A stretch of DNA of 64,000 nucleotides from Conus ventricosus. Lineage: Eukaryota; Mollusca; Gastropoda; Neogastropoda; Conidae. A program made the translations under genes and the position numbers. The notes below the pieces were generated by a model. The model was not told the DNA's origin. It made no database searches and saw only the letters and a list, made by a program, of their open reading frames with translations. The DNA lies in the NCBI GenBank assembly GCA_018398815.1, contig CM031616.1, positions 30,965,497 through 31,029,496 of the forward strand. The letters are read 5' to 3'. This document shows, piece by piece, positions 46,944 through 59,915 of this stretch. Position 1 is the first letter of the stretch. Every line of letters starts with the position of its first letter.

Positions 46944-47554
46944 CTACAAACCATACAACTGTGTAGGATTATCCTTTTTCATTACTAATATACTAAACTT
47001 TTCAGATTCATTTTGCTTAATCCTGCGTTTTTCCGATCATTTTCAATAACATCATGTTCACGCATACATCATCAATGCGTCTCGTCTTTCTGTGAAATAA
47101 ACGACAGTCTTTAACTGTTTCCTAAAGTCCTTTTAAACCCGAGTTATATTTTTGACATAAAATCCACACACATTATCCCAGCATGACTCCACTGAAAGCT
47201 AGTTTTGACAAAGTGTTTTTCCTTTTTTTACTATGTCTCTTTCTGCCGAACAGTCCATCTTAAATAGAATAGTGTCTGCTTTCCCCTCAAACAGTCTATA
47301 AAAGCGTTCTAAACACTCACTCAGTTTATGCTAGATCATTCCTAAAATTCTGTTATCATCTATCCATATAAAACCTTTATCGGGATTATGCTATGTGCCT
47401 TTAAGTGTTGGGCAGAAAATCACAATATGCTCAAAATTATAGCGATAAACTGTTTGTAACGGTAGTCGAGGATAAATAGTGTTTTCACACAACCAGTCTG
47501 TCCACAAATCAATGAACATGAGGGGTTTTTGGTCATAAAGTTTAACTGTTCCAT
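46944..47554 (-). pseudogene. Element A' packaging ATPase (noisy copy)
   Basis: Colinear with the intact 203-residue gene at 16,421-17,032. The first ~40 codons are open in the frame 47,602-47,420, with the Walker A loop altered at one base (GQTGCVKT). Later indels break the frame. Since the first copy is intact, the breaks here are probably not biological. Confidence 0.7.
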
Positions 47555-47571
47555 AGTTTTATAAGCAGAAT

Positions 47572-49156
47572 TTAATCTAATCCAAGTTATTATGTTTATC
47601 ATACACTCTCTGTCAAAACTTGTTCAGTATAATAAGAACCCTATAAGGTCTAAATGTGTAAGATTAATCCAATTCAGTGCTGTAAGATGTTTCTATTTGA
47701 ACTAATATTGAGTTTGTTGCTCGTTTGTTATGACACTTAATACCTCACCTTTATGAAGAACGACGATGGTAAACTTTAAGACTGTCCAAACGCCTAAGTT
47801 TGCCAGCTAATAGAATTCCTTTCAGAAGTAGGGCACTGACGCCCACAAGCTCCATTTCCTCCTTCCACATCTTTTAAGACAAAATTTCAAATATCATTGG
47901 AACGTGTCTCCCTAATTTTGTGCGTGGAAATGAACGTAATTTTGGAGAAGCGTCCTTAAACGTTCCTCTGTGAGGAGTACTGTTTGTTCCCCATACGGCT
48001 TTATTTCAATCTCTTTCCGACTATTGTCCTCAGGCAATAAGACTTACCATTAAAGGTCCAGAGTTGAAAGCTTTCTGAAACTTTTTTGACGGGTCAAAAA
48101 ATGTATATGGGGCCGTACTGAATTTCAAATTTATGTCCCATTCTAAATAGGTTCTAAGTGTCGATTTGCTGTCAGGTTTTCGACTATTTTAATATTCATA
48201 CTGGCCAGCATTATTTTGCATTCTAGATTGCGCAGCTGTTCCTAGGTTAGGAAACCTTTTGTTGGCGCCAACCTCTTTGCGTTTATAATCACCATATTTA
48301 TTAGTTGTACTCAAACCATAACAAAGCGCCTATCTCACCCCATTCCTGTTCAATAAAGGTCCGCAACGTCTGACAAGTCTTTAAAATGCTAAAGTTATAC
48401 ACCTCACAGGCCTAATGTTAACTCCCCGATTCATCTGGCCCCGCGGACATTATTTTTTAGTACCTTATTTTTTATTTCCAAAAACCATTGTGGTAGGTTA
48501 TCGCATTTTACGACTTTCCCTTTTTGTCTGTGATCTTATATTAATTGATCTGACCTCCCACAAGCAATTTTTTAAACTGTAATTAGGAATTGTATAATTT
48601 CATAAATCGCAATATGCAGCTTTCCCCGCCGGAAGAGCTCTTAGAACAGTTGAGGGCCTTCCATCGATATAGTTTTCCCATCAGTGCTCACTCATCCAAA
48701 ATGACATGGAGTAATGAATGTAATGCAAGATCGAGCGGACTTTTCCCCCTCATAAGTAGTTTTGCTTGGTGTAACTCTAAATCTATGATTGCCAGGCCGC
48801 AAAGCCTAACATTTTACTAGCTCCTTATCAAAATATAACCCTGCTTCTTCGTCAGCTTGAATGGTTAACATTGTTTTTAGATTTGCATTGGTGAGTTTGA
48901 GAGAAGTCGAAGTTACTCATTTGCTGTCTTTAGTGAGCAAAACCGTAATAAACCATCAGGTATTGTTAACTGGCGAACTTTTTGGCTTCCTGATTTGTCA
49001 ACTTTTAGAATAGGATATTCTGCTGATTCAGTAATATTAAACCATACGACTTTGTAAAAAATTTCATGGAGTTGCGACCATTTTGGTTTCCGCAATCGTT
49101 CTTAACATCATGTTCTAAAAACGAAGGACGGTCTTGGTTGTTATTGTTACAAACAT
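47572..49156 (-). pseudogene. Element A' P2 (noisy copy)
   Basis: Start Met at 49,156. It preserves the reading near the start where A is frame-shifted (after about 18,490), so each copy is open where the other is not in this stretch. Otherwise fragmented. Confidence 0.55.
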
Positions 49157-49174
49157 TTTTTAAAACGAAATAAA

Positions 49175-50238
49175 ATGAGTGCCAATTTCAAATAGACTAA
49201 TGCAAAATATTCGTTGGGGCCGCACTACAATCTTAAAAATATAACAACTGACACCCTCGACATTTCTGTCTCAGTCTGACTCCTTTCAAGTATAGGTGAG
49301 TACTCCATGAACAGATAATCTTAACCCGCTTATGAACAACGACCACATCCCAAAAGTGTGGTTCAGTCATCCGATGCAGTTTTAATCAGAACCAGCTAAA
49401 CTTTGCTGTGTTTTGTGCAAAAACTGGGTGTGGAGTGTCGTATGCTGATCATCTAAAACCCCCGGATCCTTTGGTGAGGGTCAGTGTAGAGATTTTCATT
49501 TTTATTACACCTTCAGACGGCTGTGTGACTGAACTGCAAGCGCCATTACCAAGAATGATAAAACCCCGTTTTACTCCATCCAGCAACAGAATAGACATGA
49601 AGGCTTTTGAAAGGATCTGTAACGAATTCAATATTAATGTTAAGGAAGACTTTAGACAAAACGTTGGATCTTAATCATGGCTTAGGCACCCCTTATTTTG
49701 GGGCGTGCACAGAAAGTATAACTATGACCTGGAATCCTCCGTACCCAAACACTTTCTCTTCAGGCACAGGTGGTTTCACCTCGGGTCCATAGAGCAAGAG
49801 CAAAAAACAGCAATGGACAACATTTATCTCAAGAACACTCTAAGGCCTAACTAAATCAGAATAGAACGAATAAACGACTCTATTCGTACTTACGTTGGTG
49901 TTTTTGCTAAGGTTCGCAAGCACAAACGAGATCGAGCATAACGGATCCTTCTACTGGTCTTTTGATGCACAAAAACAATACTAGCAAATTTAGAGGACGC
50001 ATTAATTCTACAGTTGATTTACCTTCAAGTATAAAAAGTACCAAAATGTTTTACAATTCGCAAGACGAAAGTAGACTTTGCTGTTGGCACGGGTTTATAA
50101 TGCTGCCTTCTGACCTCAGACTCCAGAGCCAACGACCGTTGAAGTAAAAAAAAATAATTGACCGATGAATATAAAAACAGCACTAGTTGTTGGATAACTG
50201 GCTTAGGAATTTTAAAACCTCCTTCTTATTTTACTTTA
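49175..50238 (+). pseudogene. Element A' P3 (noisy copy)
   Basis: Start Met at 49,175, 18 bp from the divergent P2 start. The piece 49,408-49,674 is open and carries the same block as 18,990-19,090 in A. Confidence 0.55.
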
Positions 50239-50276
50239 AGAGTAACCCAACTATTAAGAGAAGACTAAGTGCCCAT

Positions 50277-51441
50277 AAGTGCCGGCCTATAAAGCCATCT
50301 ACTTTTGGCTTGCAGTAGACCAAAAGCCAGCTAGACGACACTCCCTAAGATTCCAGTAAAGATCTATAGCTTACCGGCTAATTTTGTGGTAATAAACTCG
50401 CAAGATGATCAAGCTGTTTTTTTACCCATGATTTATCCGGCGGTGATGGACATGGCGGTGGAGGCACTGGACTTTGACCACCGCCACCTGTAAGAGCAAC
50501 ACAGTGTAACTTACTGCAAATCCTAAGGCTGTTATAACGCTGCTAATGTGATTCCCTGCTCGCTAAACAAGTTCTTTATTCCTTCGTCTAGAGTCGTGTC
50601 TTCATATAAAAATCTTGCGGAGAGTTTTCTCTTATTCCTGCTCACTTGAGTTCCGGAATTGTTCTTTGGGTAGTAGACAACACTTCTATTATTGCTGATC
50701 TTTCTTACTAAAATCTTTTAGTCTTTGTTTCATTCTTTCTTTAACATCGCAGCCCTAAGTTTGGCGTCGTCAGTCCTCATCGTGTTTTTTCTTTTTCTTT
50801 TTCTATACGCTCATCTAGTTCTCCTCAGTTTTGCTTAAATTGTTTGTTATTCACTTTGATGATTCCAAGCATGATCAATTTCTCCCATAGGGAGCGGTGG
50901 ATCGTGTATTGTTTTTAATGCTGTTTTCTCTTTTTTTCTTCTTTCGGACAAACTGGTTTCTGCTGCCTTCTATTGTAATTTATTTATTTTGTTGCTGATG
51001 GACTTAAACTTCAAGCGCAGTTTTTATTTGGTTATCTGTTTGGGAGTTTCTTGTAGCGGGGTTTTGCAGTTTAGCAACTGCCTCCCTATCTAATTTTTGG
51101 GTTTAGTAATGCTAAGGCGATTCCCGTTTGCTCTCTTGAGGCTTTTTTCAACTGTGGCCCATGCCTACAAACTTTGATGGGTTCTCTTTATATTGTAAGC
51201 CGAACAAGTTCTCCTTTGTCGTTTTCACATACAAATGTTTTTATCTTTAGTGTCAAATCATTAGGGTCTATAAATTTGGGAGGTTCTAGGCCTAAACTTA
51301 TGTAAAAATGCTCCGCCGTACTTTCTGTTTAATTCACGCGCGGCATGAGAACGTCGAGCGATGTTGTACCAAAGGAGTCATTTCACACATGTCGTCTATA
51401 GATCAAAAACTTTCATAATCTTCATCTTCATTTCCTGCCAT
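50277..51441 (-). pseudogene. Element A' P4 (noisy copy)
   Basis: Start Met at 51,441; colinear with 19,698-20,848. Homopolymer-type indels are frequent, e.g. in the T-rich region near 50,925-50,945. Confidence 0.5.
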
Positions 51442-51480
51442 GTTTTTAAATAATTAACTTTTTATTTTGTTTTGATAAAA

Positions 51481-52772
51481 ATGTCACAAGCATATGCACC
51501 AATTCATTGAACCCGCATAGAAGACTGAAAGAGCCCTTTGGCGTGAAGGGAAATAAACGGAATATTACTGTCCAAATAATCCATCTACACTATTGATGCG
51601 GATCAAATTCTTAACTGTCAAATTTCCAGACCTAGGAGCGGATGAATAGAGTAATTGGTGACAAGGCTCTCGTGACTTACTTTCAAGATAGAACTCGCTT
51701 CAACAACAGACCCAAAAAGGAACAAGTTTGTCCAAATCTTGGGACGGGGCAATCGTTAAGAAAATTTTCTATAAAAACTTGAGGGCAAGAAATATTTTCT
51801 TTACACAATGCAGACATATTTTTAACCTATTCTGATTTATGCTAACCTGGAATGAACAGCCGATCTTGCGTTTCAAGGAATAGAAAATAATGAAGCACTA
51901 AAACATAGAATAGCGCTGCAGATGCTGAAGAACGGCAAAAAGTATAAAGCGTAAAGTTATGCGTTTTGGAAATCGCTTTTTCCAGAACCCTAGATTATTG
52001 AGTTGTTAAAATCGCATTCACCATAACTTTCAAGGAGCTTTAAAAGACAGATTTCATTAACGAACTAACTTTTAATGAAACAAACGGGTTATCAGATCAT
52101 CAGACACCGGAGCAAAGTACAAGCATTTCTGACATTCAGCGTTTGAGTTTGAACGTTGTTAGCAACCCTCAGTTAGCAAGGTTTAGTGAGCAACAATATA
52201 GTCAAAATTTAAGGCAATATATTACGAAATGAGTGATTTAGCATACAACATATCCCAAAAGCGAGGCAGACACTCTATGGAATTTTAGTTTTAGCGCTAA
52301 CAGCACGATCCTTAAAGGGATTTTAATTGCTGTGTGAAGATGAAAACCATTCAAAAGAGAAGTGAAAAGTTTTATTAATCAAAAATAACGAAAGTACAAT
52401 GTCGGATTGAGGGTAGTCCCGAAACCAAATCTACACTAGCGGGCTTAAACACCTCATCAACATTTGACGAAATAAGAAAATGGTTTGGGGGTGGGAGGTG
52501 TAGAAGTTCCACAGTAGACCTTGTGTCTAAAGATCTACACCTTCACAATGTTAGGCTTGACGATGATTTAACAACGAAAGACGGTTATGGATTGACCTAA
52601 GGTCACCAGAGGATAATCCAGCTGCATGGAAGTGGGAGAACGGTTAAAGAGTAATAAACATTCAAATTGATAAAGAAAACGATGGCCGATAAACCATTTA
52701 ATGTACATTTGTTTTTAATATATGATGCGCCGCTGAATATTCAAGATAACAGATTAAAAGAATACATTACAA
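51481..52772 (+). pseudogene. Element A' MCP candidate (noisy copy, shares both lesions of A)
   Basis: Start Met at 51,481. The TGACTTACTTTCAA context of A's premature stop recurs at about 51,673, and the second lesion (ACAATG...GATTGAGGG) recurs at about 52,396-52,412. Additional private indels break the frame further. Confidence 0.6.
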
Positions 52773-52798
52773 ATATTTTTTTATTTTTTTAAAAAAGC

Positions 52799-53435
52799 AT
52801 GTCTGTTCAGCATTTATCCAAAACTACCTACAGCACGCCGAGCCGCAAATAGAAGGGAATATAGAAAACCCTGGCATAAAAACCTTCAGATACCAACATT
52901 ACACAAATGCAAACAAAAACTAGAGCATGCCTTTCAAAGTACAAGCAAAACCAAACGAAGTATTCTGCATTGCTTGTAATGCGTTACCTGATTTAATACC
53001 TAGGAGCATCGACATTAGCTGATCGGCAGGAACAAGTGTAGGTTTCTAGCAAGCGGGAGTAGGCGCTCCCCAGTTTTTTACCTCTTAGGCGTGTCTTTAG
53101 CTTTTGGCTATGTCAGTAGCGTTAGGTGCTGCGGCAAAACAATAAAAACTAAACTCCACAAAGCCCCCTACCACAGCTAAGGTTCAACTAATAACAGCTA
53201 AACTGAGTTCCTTTAAGCGGATAATAAATAAAGCGCTAGCTGACTCAAACATCACGATGAAGAATTTTAAGTCGTTTACCAGGCTGATTTGATGACTATA
53301 AAAGACAAAAGTATTGATCTTCAAAGAGAAGCAAGGACAAGTTTTTACTCAACGAGCCAGACCCCGAGCAGATAAAAAGAATGTTTAAAAAAAGTAAACG
53401 AAACTTTAAACTCTGTTCTATACAGCTCACATTAA
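52799..53435 (+). pseudogene. Element A' P6 (noisy copy)
   Basis: Start Met at 52,799. Colinear with 22,181-22,810; frame broken early. Confidence 0.5.
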
Positions 53436-53568
53436 CAACGCTAAAAGGTTTTTATACTTTAGTTTATGAGTCCAAGTACACAAAAAGACCGGCGATATTG
53501 ATTCTGAATTAAGTATTTGTTTTTTTTAATTTAAATAAATATTTTGAGTTAGAAAAGAAAACTCAGCT

Positions 53569-56500
53569 ATGGATAAGATATATAAGGTCAGACGAATTGT
53601 TTGAAGCAATGCGTAAGGAAGAATATTTTATCAAACTTTTAAATTATTCAGTCCTAGATGTTATTGATGCAGCAAGCGTACAGGCAAGTGTTGGTCAATG
53701 CAATTTCCTCAAGTTCCCAGGTAAACTAACAATAGACCCGCCAGTTTTTAAAGTAATGTTTAGCATTTTAATCGACTAGGTAACAATAAATGAAGAAACT
53801 CTAGAAGTCTGGTCTCAACTAAACCACAACTATTCTTTCTCATAATGAACGTAACACCTGGTGGCAGACCAACTGCTTACAACAGTTGATGTGGCAGTGA
53901 AGAGCCAAAAATGAGAGGCTCTGTTTGGGTCAGAGGGCGAAGTCCATAGAGATCAGATTAAAAACAGGCAAGTATGCGGCCGATTGTTGGCAAGTCTTAC
54001 ATTCCCCACTACCTCCAGCATTATTGCAAAAAGGAGCAGTTCTAAACATAAAGGAATACAGACAACAAATGTTTATGTGTGTGTTCTCGCAAGCTGGCAA
54101 TCACGTCGGCAAAAACGCAGACAGAGTGGTCTAACCTATCACCCCTTACATCAATGATCTTAACTTTTATGGACTAATCCTTCCTGGTTAGCGTGGACAA
54201 AATTGGATCAGTTTGAAGAACAAAACAAACCAATAACTGTAAGATCTAGCACATGGATGAGGAAACAAATCACAGCCCATCAGAGTGCCAAGAACACCCA
54301 ACGATTGGCGAGCCAGACAAAAGCCATGTTGTCTTACTGCTGATGCTTCACCAGCGGGGCTACACATTACACATTGACGACAACATTGAGTAGATTATTG
54401 ACGTATACTTTCAAGCAACAAAATAAACAAGAAGTCTGTAGAAAATGTTTAACATGAATGCACCGTTGCCCAGCCGCGCTTGAACAAAAAAGCATTGTAA
54501 AAGTTTCTGTAGACGTGAAGACAGAACTAATTACGCCCCCACCTGGATCAAAAAGTTACTTTAAGAACTGGAAACGACTGCAAACAAGTCCATATACGTA
54601 GTTTACGCATACTTACGAGTCCCTTATTGTTCCTTTATGAAAGGGCCATCCCCACAGAAACTTCCAAAATCAGACTTAAAGAGTAATCTCCAATTTGTTC
54701 GATGTTGCCTTCGTTATGTCAGGTCGATGGCGCTCATTCAAAGCCAGAATTAGATAGAGGGCCTAAGCGTGCAGAAAACTTCTTAGAACGCAATGCAGCA
54801 AGTGCGTAATGACTGTTCTAAGAATCTGAATTTATCTGAAATCATAATGACACCTGAAAGACCAGAACAGTATGAATTCAGCCACTCACTGTTGGAATTT
54901 GTGGGCGGCCTTTGTTGCCGCCGTTTAGACCTCTCCTTCGACGCAGCGAATTCGAAAGTAAGAACCAAGATCACATCACGGAAAGTTCAGAGGAGCAGCG
55001 CACAACAAATCAATCTTCAACTAAGGTTGACCCAGGACATGGAAGCTGCCTGTATCTTTCATAACTTGCGGGTTACGACTCTCACCTTTAATGCAAGCAG
55101 TAACCGACGCCTTCAAGGTAACATGCTTTGGCACAGTCATCAGAAAAGTACATGTGTTTCACCTTTAAATAACATGTCTTTTTATTAACTCTATGCAGCA
55201 CATGATGGGTTTCATTAGAGTCGCTGGCTAATGTCCTTAAAGTCCTCCCAATAACGAAGAATATTTTTAACCCACTCCGTTAGGAAAGGCTTTACCCTTA
55301 ATGAGTACCTGAAACAGTTGGGAAAGGTTGACGAAATACACTTCCTGCCTAAAGACGCGTACTTTTCTAGTCTTAGAGGCATGGCATCAGTGAATTCGAT
55401 TACCGGCATGCTCAAGATGCGTGGCAAAAGTTAAGTTGTAAAACGATGGGGACTATCAATATTCCTATCTTGATGGCTGCCGTTTGTTTGTTGCGACGTT
55501 CTTTGAAAATTATAGAAAGACCTCATGAAACATTATACCTGGATCCCCGCGCATTAGTGTCATTTCCTGCGCCCGGATGAGTTGGGATGCTTCTTAAAGT
55601 TTTATTGGATACAATTGATTTATTGATCTGACCTGCCAATGATTCAGATGATGAAAACGGATTGCGTGGAGGAATTAGTATAGCGTCGCATCATACTGTA
55701 AAGCAAACAACAAATACCTAGATTGATGATTATCCGAGTAAAAGAGGTCTAACTATTTCTTGTTATTTAGATGCAAACAATCTGTATGGGTGGCTATGGC
55801 GCAATCACTTCCATTACGGTACTTTTAAAATGCACACAGAAGACAATCCGGAAAAAAATATTCAAAAGCATTAACGTGTTTGAGCATTTGACGTCAGAGA
55901 TCAACAGCGTGGTTTCCATTCTAGAAGTTTGATTTAGAATATCCCGCGAACCGTCCATGCACCTGCATAATGAACTATCCTTTAAGCAGCAGAAAGCCTA
56001 AAGATGGCGAAAACAGAGCTCGCCTAAACTGTGCCATAATCTTGCGAGGCAAAAAAATAATGTCTGTCATTACAGACGTCTACAATTTTATTTAAGACAT
56101 GTTTGAAGTTGACAGCTTTCATCGTATAATTGCTTTTGATCAAGAACAGTTTCAGGAAACCATCATTATGAAGAACACTGATCTCAGAACTAAATCCACA
56201 GAGGCTTCAGAAAGACCTTTTTCAAGCTGATGAACAGACAGCTGTTGTGGAAAGACTATGAGAATCCGCACAAGCGGCAAAGACGTCAGGATTGGTCACC
56301 ATAAGAGAACGAAGCCAATTAAGCTGACTTCAAAACCGAATTATCAGGGACTTCAAGATTTCATGATCAAGCTTTTTGGCATAATAATGAAAAAAAAGAA
56401 AGTCAAATTGGCCAAACTGTATTTATTGGGTTTACGTTTGAGAATTATCAAAGCTTTTGAGTTAGAATTTCTTTATGACACTTTAAAAACCCTTGCATCA

Positions 56501-56999
56501 GAGTCCCAGACTACTTTACACAGATACTGATAGTTTTTGTTATAGATATCCCACTGAAACATCTAATAAAGACATGGAAATAGAAGTAGCTAAAGGGTCT
56601 ATGCAGGATGTATACACATCTGATTACCTAAAGAGTCGCCTTTGCATTCAATACTAATAAAAAGGTTTTAGGAAAGATGATGGTGAATTATCGGGAGGGT
56701 GAGTAAGGAGTTTATATTGGTTTATAGGTCGAAAATAGTACGTATTTTTCGAGCCAGGAGAAAACCATTAAGAAAGTAAAAGGAATATCCGCAGTGTTGT
56801 GCATCAAACATGGATCGCATGACAACTACAAAGAAGCATTTGTTCCAATAAACATACTTTTCAATCATGACAATCGTAAAAACTGCGATCTAATCTACAT
56901 GAGACAAACACAGCATTTGTAACAAAGCAGGTCATTAGATAGAACAAAACAAAACGGTGGTTTGTTATCCAAGTTTTGTCATATGCAATTGGACATTGA
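53569..56999 (+). pseudogene. Element A' DNA polymerase B, full length in extent, frameshifted
   Basis: Start Met at 53,569. The C-terminal reading ends SYAIGH and a TGA at 56,997-56,999. Extent 3.43 kb, i.e. about 1,140 residues if continuous, a normal size for Polinton PolB. Motif C YTDTDS lies at 56,517-56,534. This copy supplies the ~830 bp C-terminal part missing from element A. It converges with the integrase, with 39 bp between the stops. Confidence 0.8.
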
Positions 57000-57038
57000 G
57001 AACGGCATAAGGACATACCTTCTTCACCCGGGTTCGGT

Positions 57039-58399
57039 TTACGATTTTTCCTGAAGTTTATCTATAAGCTCAATCGCATCAATATCCTATTCATCCAAAA
57101 TTTTTCTCAATGTTTGCTGATGTGCTTCGAATTTTTTTTTTATATTTCAAGATATTCTTTATCCCATTTTTGATAAATCAAAATTTGGGATTTGGGTGTA
57201 GTGATCTGGAGTGCATTGCCATGTGCTGAGGAGTCCTCGCAATGTTGCCCTCATAGCAGAATTCAAATCAATGATGTCCTCCCGCATCAATTCCAAGTCT
57301 GGCATTTATCATTCTGCTTCCGTTTAGTCCATGTAAGAATTCTTTCTTCTGTGCTTCAATACGTAAGGGTTCTCTTCGTTGTGAGCTTCCTTTTAACTCA
57401 AATATATTTACGTAAATTAATAAAGCGGAACTGTGTATGGTGGATTATTTGCAGATCTTCCTGCACAAAAGATCTTTGAGGAGGCCGGTTGTTTCGTTGT
57501 TGTCAGTTTCTCGTAAATAATAACACGGGCGGTGCGGATTCATTTTTTACAATTCCTTTTTATTTCATATGGAGCAAGCACTCCAAACTGGATCAGTTGC
57601 CCTGATTGCGAGAGGTCCCCTTCTGCTTCCCCCGGTATATAAAGGTCCTTACTTTTTAAAACCAAACGGTAATTTAGTTTGCTGGTGTAATGGCGTCTTC
57701 TGCAACATTTATTGTTGTTTTTTGATTGCTTGGACTGGTTTTAGCCCCGTATATTTAAATTCTTCATATTCCATGTGCGCGCAAAACTGAGGGCAAGTCT
57801 TCTAACCCATTCTGGGTTGCGAGAATTGTCAATAAGCTCTCTGTGATACTGGGAAGAAAAAAGTCTTTCAGCTAACTGTTTGTTAAAGTTTTCAACGATA
57901 GTAGCCCTGTGACCTGTGAACTCCGAATGCCTCATTTTAATGGTAACTCTATGTTTTTTCACAATAATTGATTCACTTGGCCTGTTAAATTCTTTTCCAT
58001 CATATCGACTTGAACATGCGAGGATAAGTTAGCAGGCTCGTTGGTATAACAGTTGTATGGCCCAGCAACAGCAGAAGCGCGCTTTTGTGTTAATGGTTCT
58101 GCATATCTTTGTATCTAAGCTATGTCAATGACTGATGAGCGGCGTACTTAAATCTTTCGTCTAATCGTATATGGGGTAAATATAGAAGGTCCCATTTGAT
58201 GGTGTCGTTCGGTATTTGTATTCACAAAGTGGGGTCTCTGGATTCGTCTAGGTGCAGGTTATTAAAATTTGTGCCAAAGCGCTTGGTTTGATAACCAGTC
58301 CTTTTGCTGTTTGTTCACTACTCCAGCTGCTTGCTGAGCTTTTTTAAATTGCCGTGTTCCCTCCAATATTCCTTTTGGCGAATAATAGATGGTGTTCAT
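57039..58399 (-). pseudogene. Element A' retroviral-type (RVE) integrase, frameshifted
   Basis: Inserts element DNA into the host genome and is the hallmark partner of PolB in Mavericks/Polintons. Start Met at 58,399, stop at 57,039-57,041, about 450 residues in extent. Seen: an N-terminal block (YYSPKGILEG then KDWLSNQALW), a later stretch with a YAEPLT-type motif and a VQVD stretch carrying the second catalytic Asp candidate. The catalytic Glu context IVENFNKQLAERLF is in the open piece 57,962-57,741 (Glu codon at about 57,891-57,893). No C-terminal chromodomain is obvious. Its ATG overlaps the P9 stop (ATGA). Confidence 0.75.
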
Positions 58400-58820
58400 T
58401 TTTTATTCAACCAATAATGATTTGCAACATAATACACAACGGTCAATACCAAAAGGCAATAAAACGCGATTTCTTGCATCTTTTGGTTTTTTCTGATGGA
58501 TGATAAAAGTCGCTGAATTTTGGCGGGGCAATGTCTCGATTGGTTTGCCTGTTACAAGACAATATTCTTTTATTGCTTGATCAACGTCTTTAAATGTGTA
58601 AGCTGCATGTCCCTGTTTTTTTCAGTTTGTTATTAATAAAATCTAACTGCTCAATTCTCTGCTTTTCATAGGTGTCTTGTGCAGCTGCTAGTTGCTCCAT
58701 AGCTTTGTTATGTCTTTTTCTCTCGCCATCGTCCCGTAGTTTACTAAATGCGTAATTACTTCCGCTAAAAGCAAGCGCATTCACCACTGCGCCACCTATC
58801 ATCATTACGAGTGAAGCCAT
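58396..58820 (-). pseudogene. Element A' P9: N-terminal hydrophobic helix, coiled middle, C-terminal hydrophobic segment
   Basis: Start Met at 58,820. The first 20 residues (MASLVMMIGGAVVNALAFSG) look like a membrane segment. A charged helical region follows (KLRDDGERKRHNKAMEQL), then a frame shift near 58,620, then PIETLPP and a short hydrophobic end. Its stop overlaps the integrase start as ATGA, suggesting one transcript. Function unknown. Confidence 0.55.
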
Positions 58821-58845
58821 TTTTTATAAATGTATTTTTTTAATT

Positions 58846-59071
58846 TTACATATTGATACTGTCTGGAATTATTCCTTGCTTAACTAAGAAAATCTTTCGT
58901 AGCAAATGAAGCTGTAATAACAGCAATCAGCTGAAATCCTCAAAGTCTAGTTTGCCAAGATCTGCTGGTTTAATTTTAACAGGCTTTACCAAGCATTGTG
59001 TATCCTACACTTAGGCCTCCAATAACAGCAGAATGGTATACAAGGTTGGCGATAGTTTTTTCGGTGCTCAT
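58846..59071 (-). pseudogene. Element A' P10: ~75-residue hydrophobic protein
   Basis: Start Met at 59,071 (MSTEK), stop at 58,846-58,848. It has a hydrophobic core and ends IIPDSINM. One or two frame shifts. It lies 25 bp upstream of P9 on the same strand and 36 bp from the divergent P11. Function unknown. Confidence 0.5.
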
Positions 59072-59107
59072 TTTTTAAAAATAAAATAATTATAATTGAT
59101 AAAAAAC

Positions 59108-59547
59108 ATGAACAGCGATGATCTACTACAGCTACAGAGCAGCCTAAACCGTCTTGGACTTACAAATGAAGAAGTTCATGACCAAGCTATTATGCCCAAA
59201 AAGGAAAGGTTGTATTCTTTGCCAGCATGTGGGAAAACAAAACAGTTCCTCGGAACTGAATTCAGCATAGAACAGATTCAACAGATGTCGCCGCAAGACA
59301 TTGTAAAGTATCATAACAGGTATGAAGCGCAACTAGGATCAAGAATGGTAAAAAGTGTCGGCAAACGGTTCTTAGTTTGTACACTAAACTAGTAAGTAAA
59401 TTTGCGCCTATTGATTCTGAACAAGACTTTATGTATGATTTAACGCAGGATCCAGTTTTAACAAAGTCATTAGCTCTAAGCTGTGATCTATATTACAGAT
59501 TTGGAACATTACTGTCGCCATTAATCATTGGGATTAATTACTTTTAA
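59108..59547 (+). pseudogene. Element A' P11, unassigned, one frameshift
   Basis: Start Met at 59,108. Open for 95 codons, then a shift near 59,385 and a continuing frame to a TAA at 59,545-59,547, about 146 residues in total. It contains a helical N-terminus (LLQLQSSLNRLGLTNEEVHD) and no recognised motif. Confidence 0.5.
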
Positions 59548-59573
59548 TCATATAGATTTTATTTCCGTTCAAA

Positions 59574-59915
59574 ATGACCGAGCCAGAAAAACAGCAGAAT
59601 CAGGAAACATTGAATCAGAAAACATTGAATCCGTGGAGAAAGTGACCAGTAAAAAGCCTCCTCATCCTGGACGTGTTGCAGCAGGAAAAAAAATTAGCAG
59701 AGTGGAACAAACAAACAAAATTAATGTTACAAGCACATAATATAACTCATAATGAAAAAGTGCTAGAGTCGCAGCCAGTTGTTTCAATGCCAGCTATAAA
59801 AACGCCAGAACAAGTTGATTCAAGACCTACGCCGCCAAAGTCTTCATGGAATATTGTACTTAAACAATTGTCATTTTTGGCGGCATTGCTGCTGGGGTGG
59901 TTATTATGGGTGTAA
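59574..59915 (+). pseudogene. Element A' P12: tail-anchored small protein
   Basis: Start Met at 59,574, stop at 59,913-59,915. Gln/Glu-rich start, basic middle (GRVAAGKK), then in a second frame KLAEWNKQTKLMLQAHNI, and a C-terminal hydrophobic helix LSFLAALLLGWLLWV ending at the stop. One or two shifts. Last gene before the gap. Confidence 0.5.

Noticed and set aside
57192..57790. Plus-strand frames of 95 and 73 codons
   Set aside because: They are antisense shadows of the integrase gene on the minus strand.
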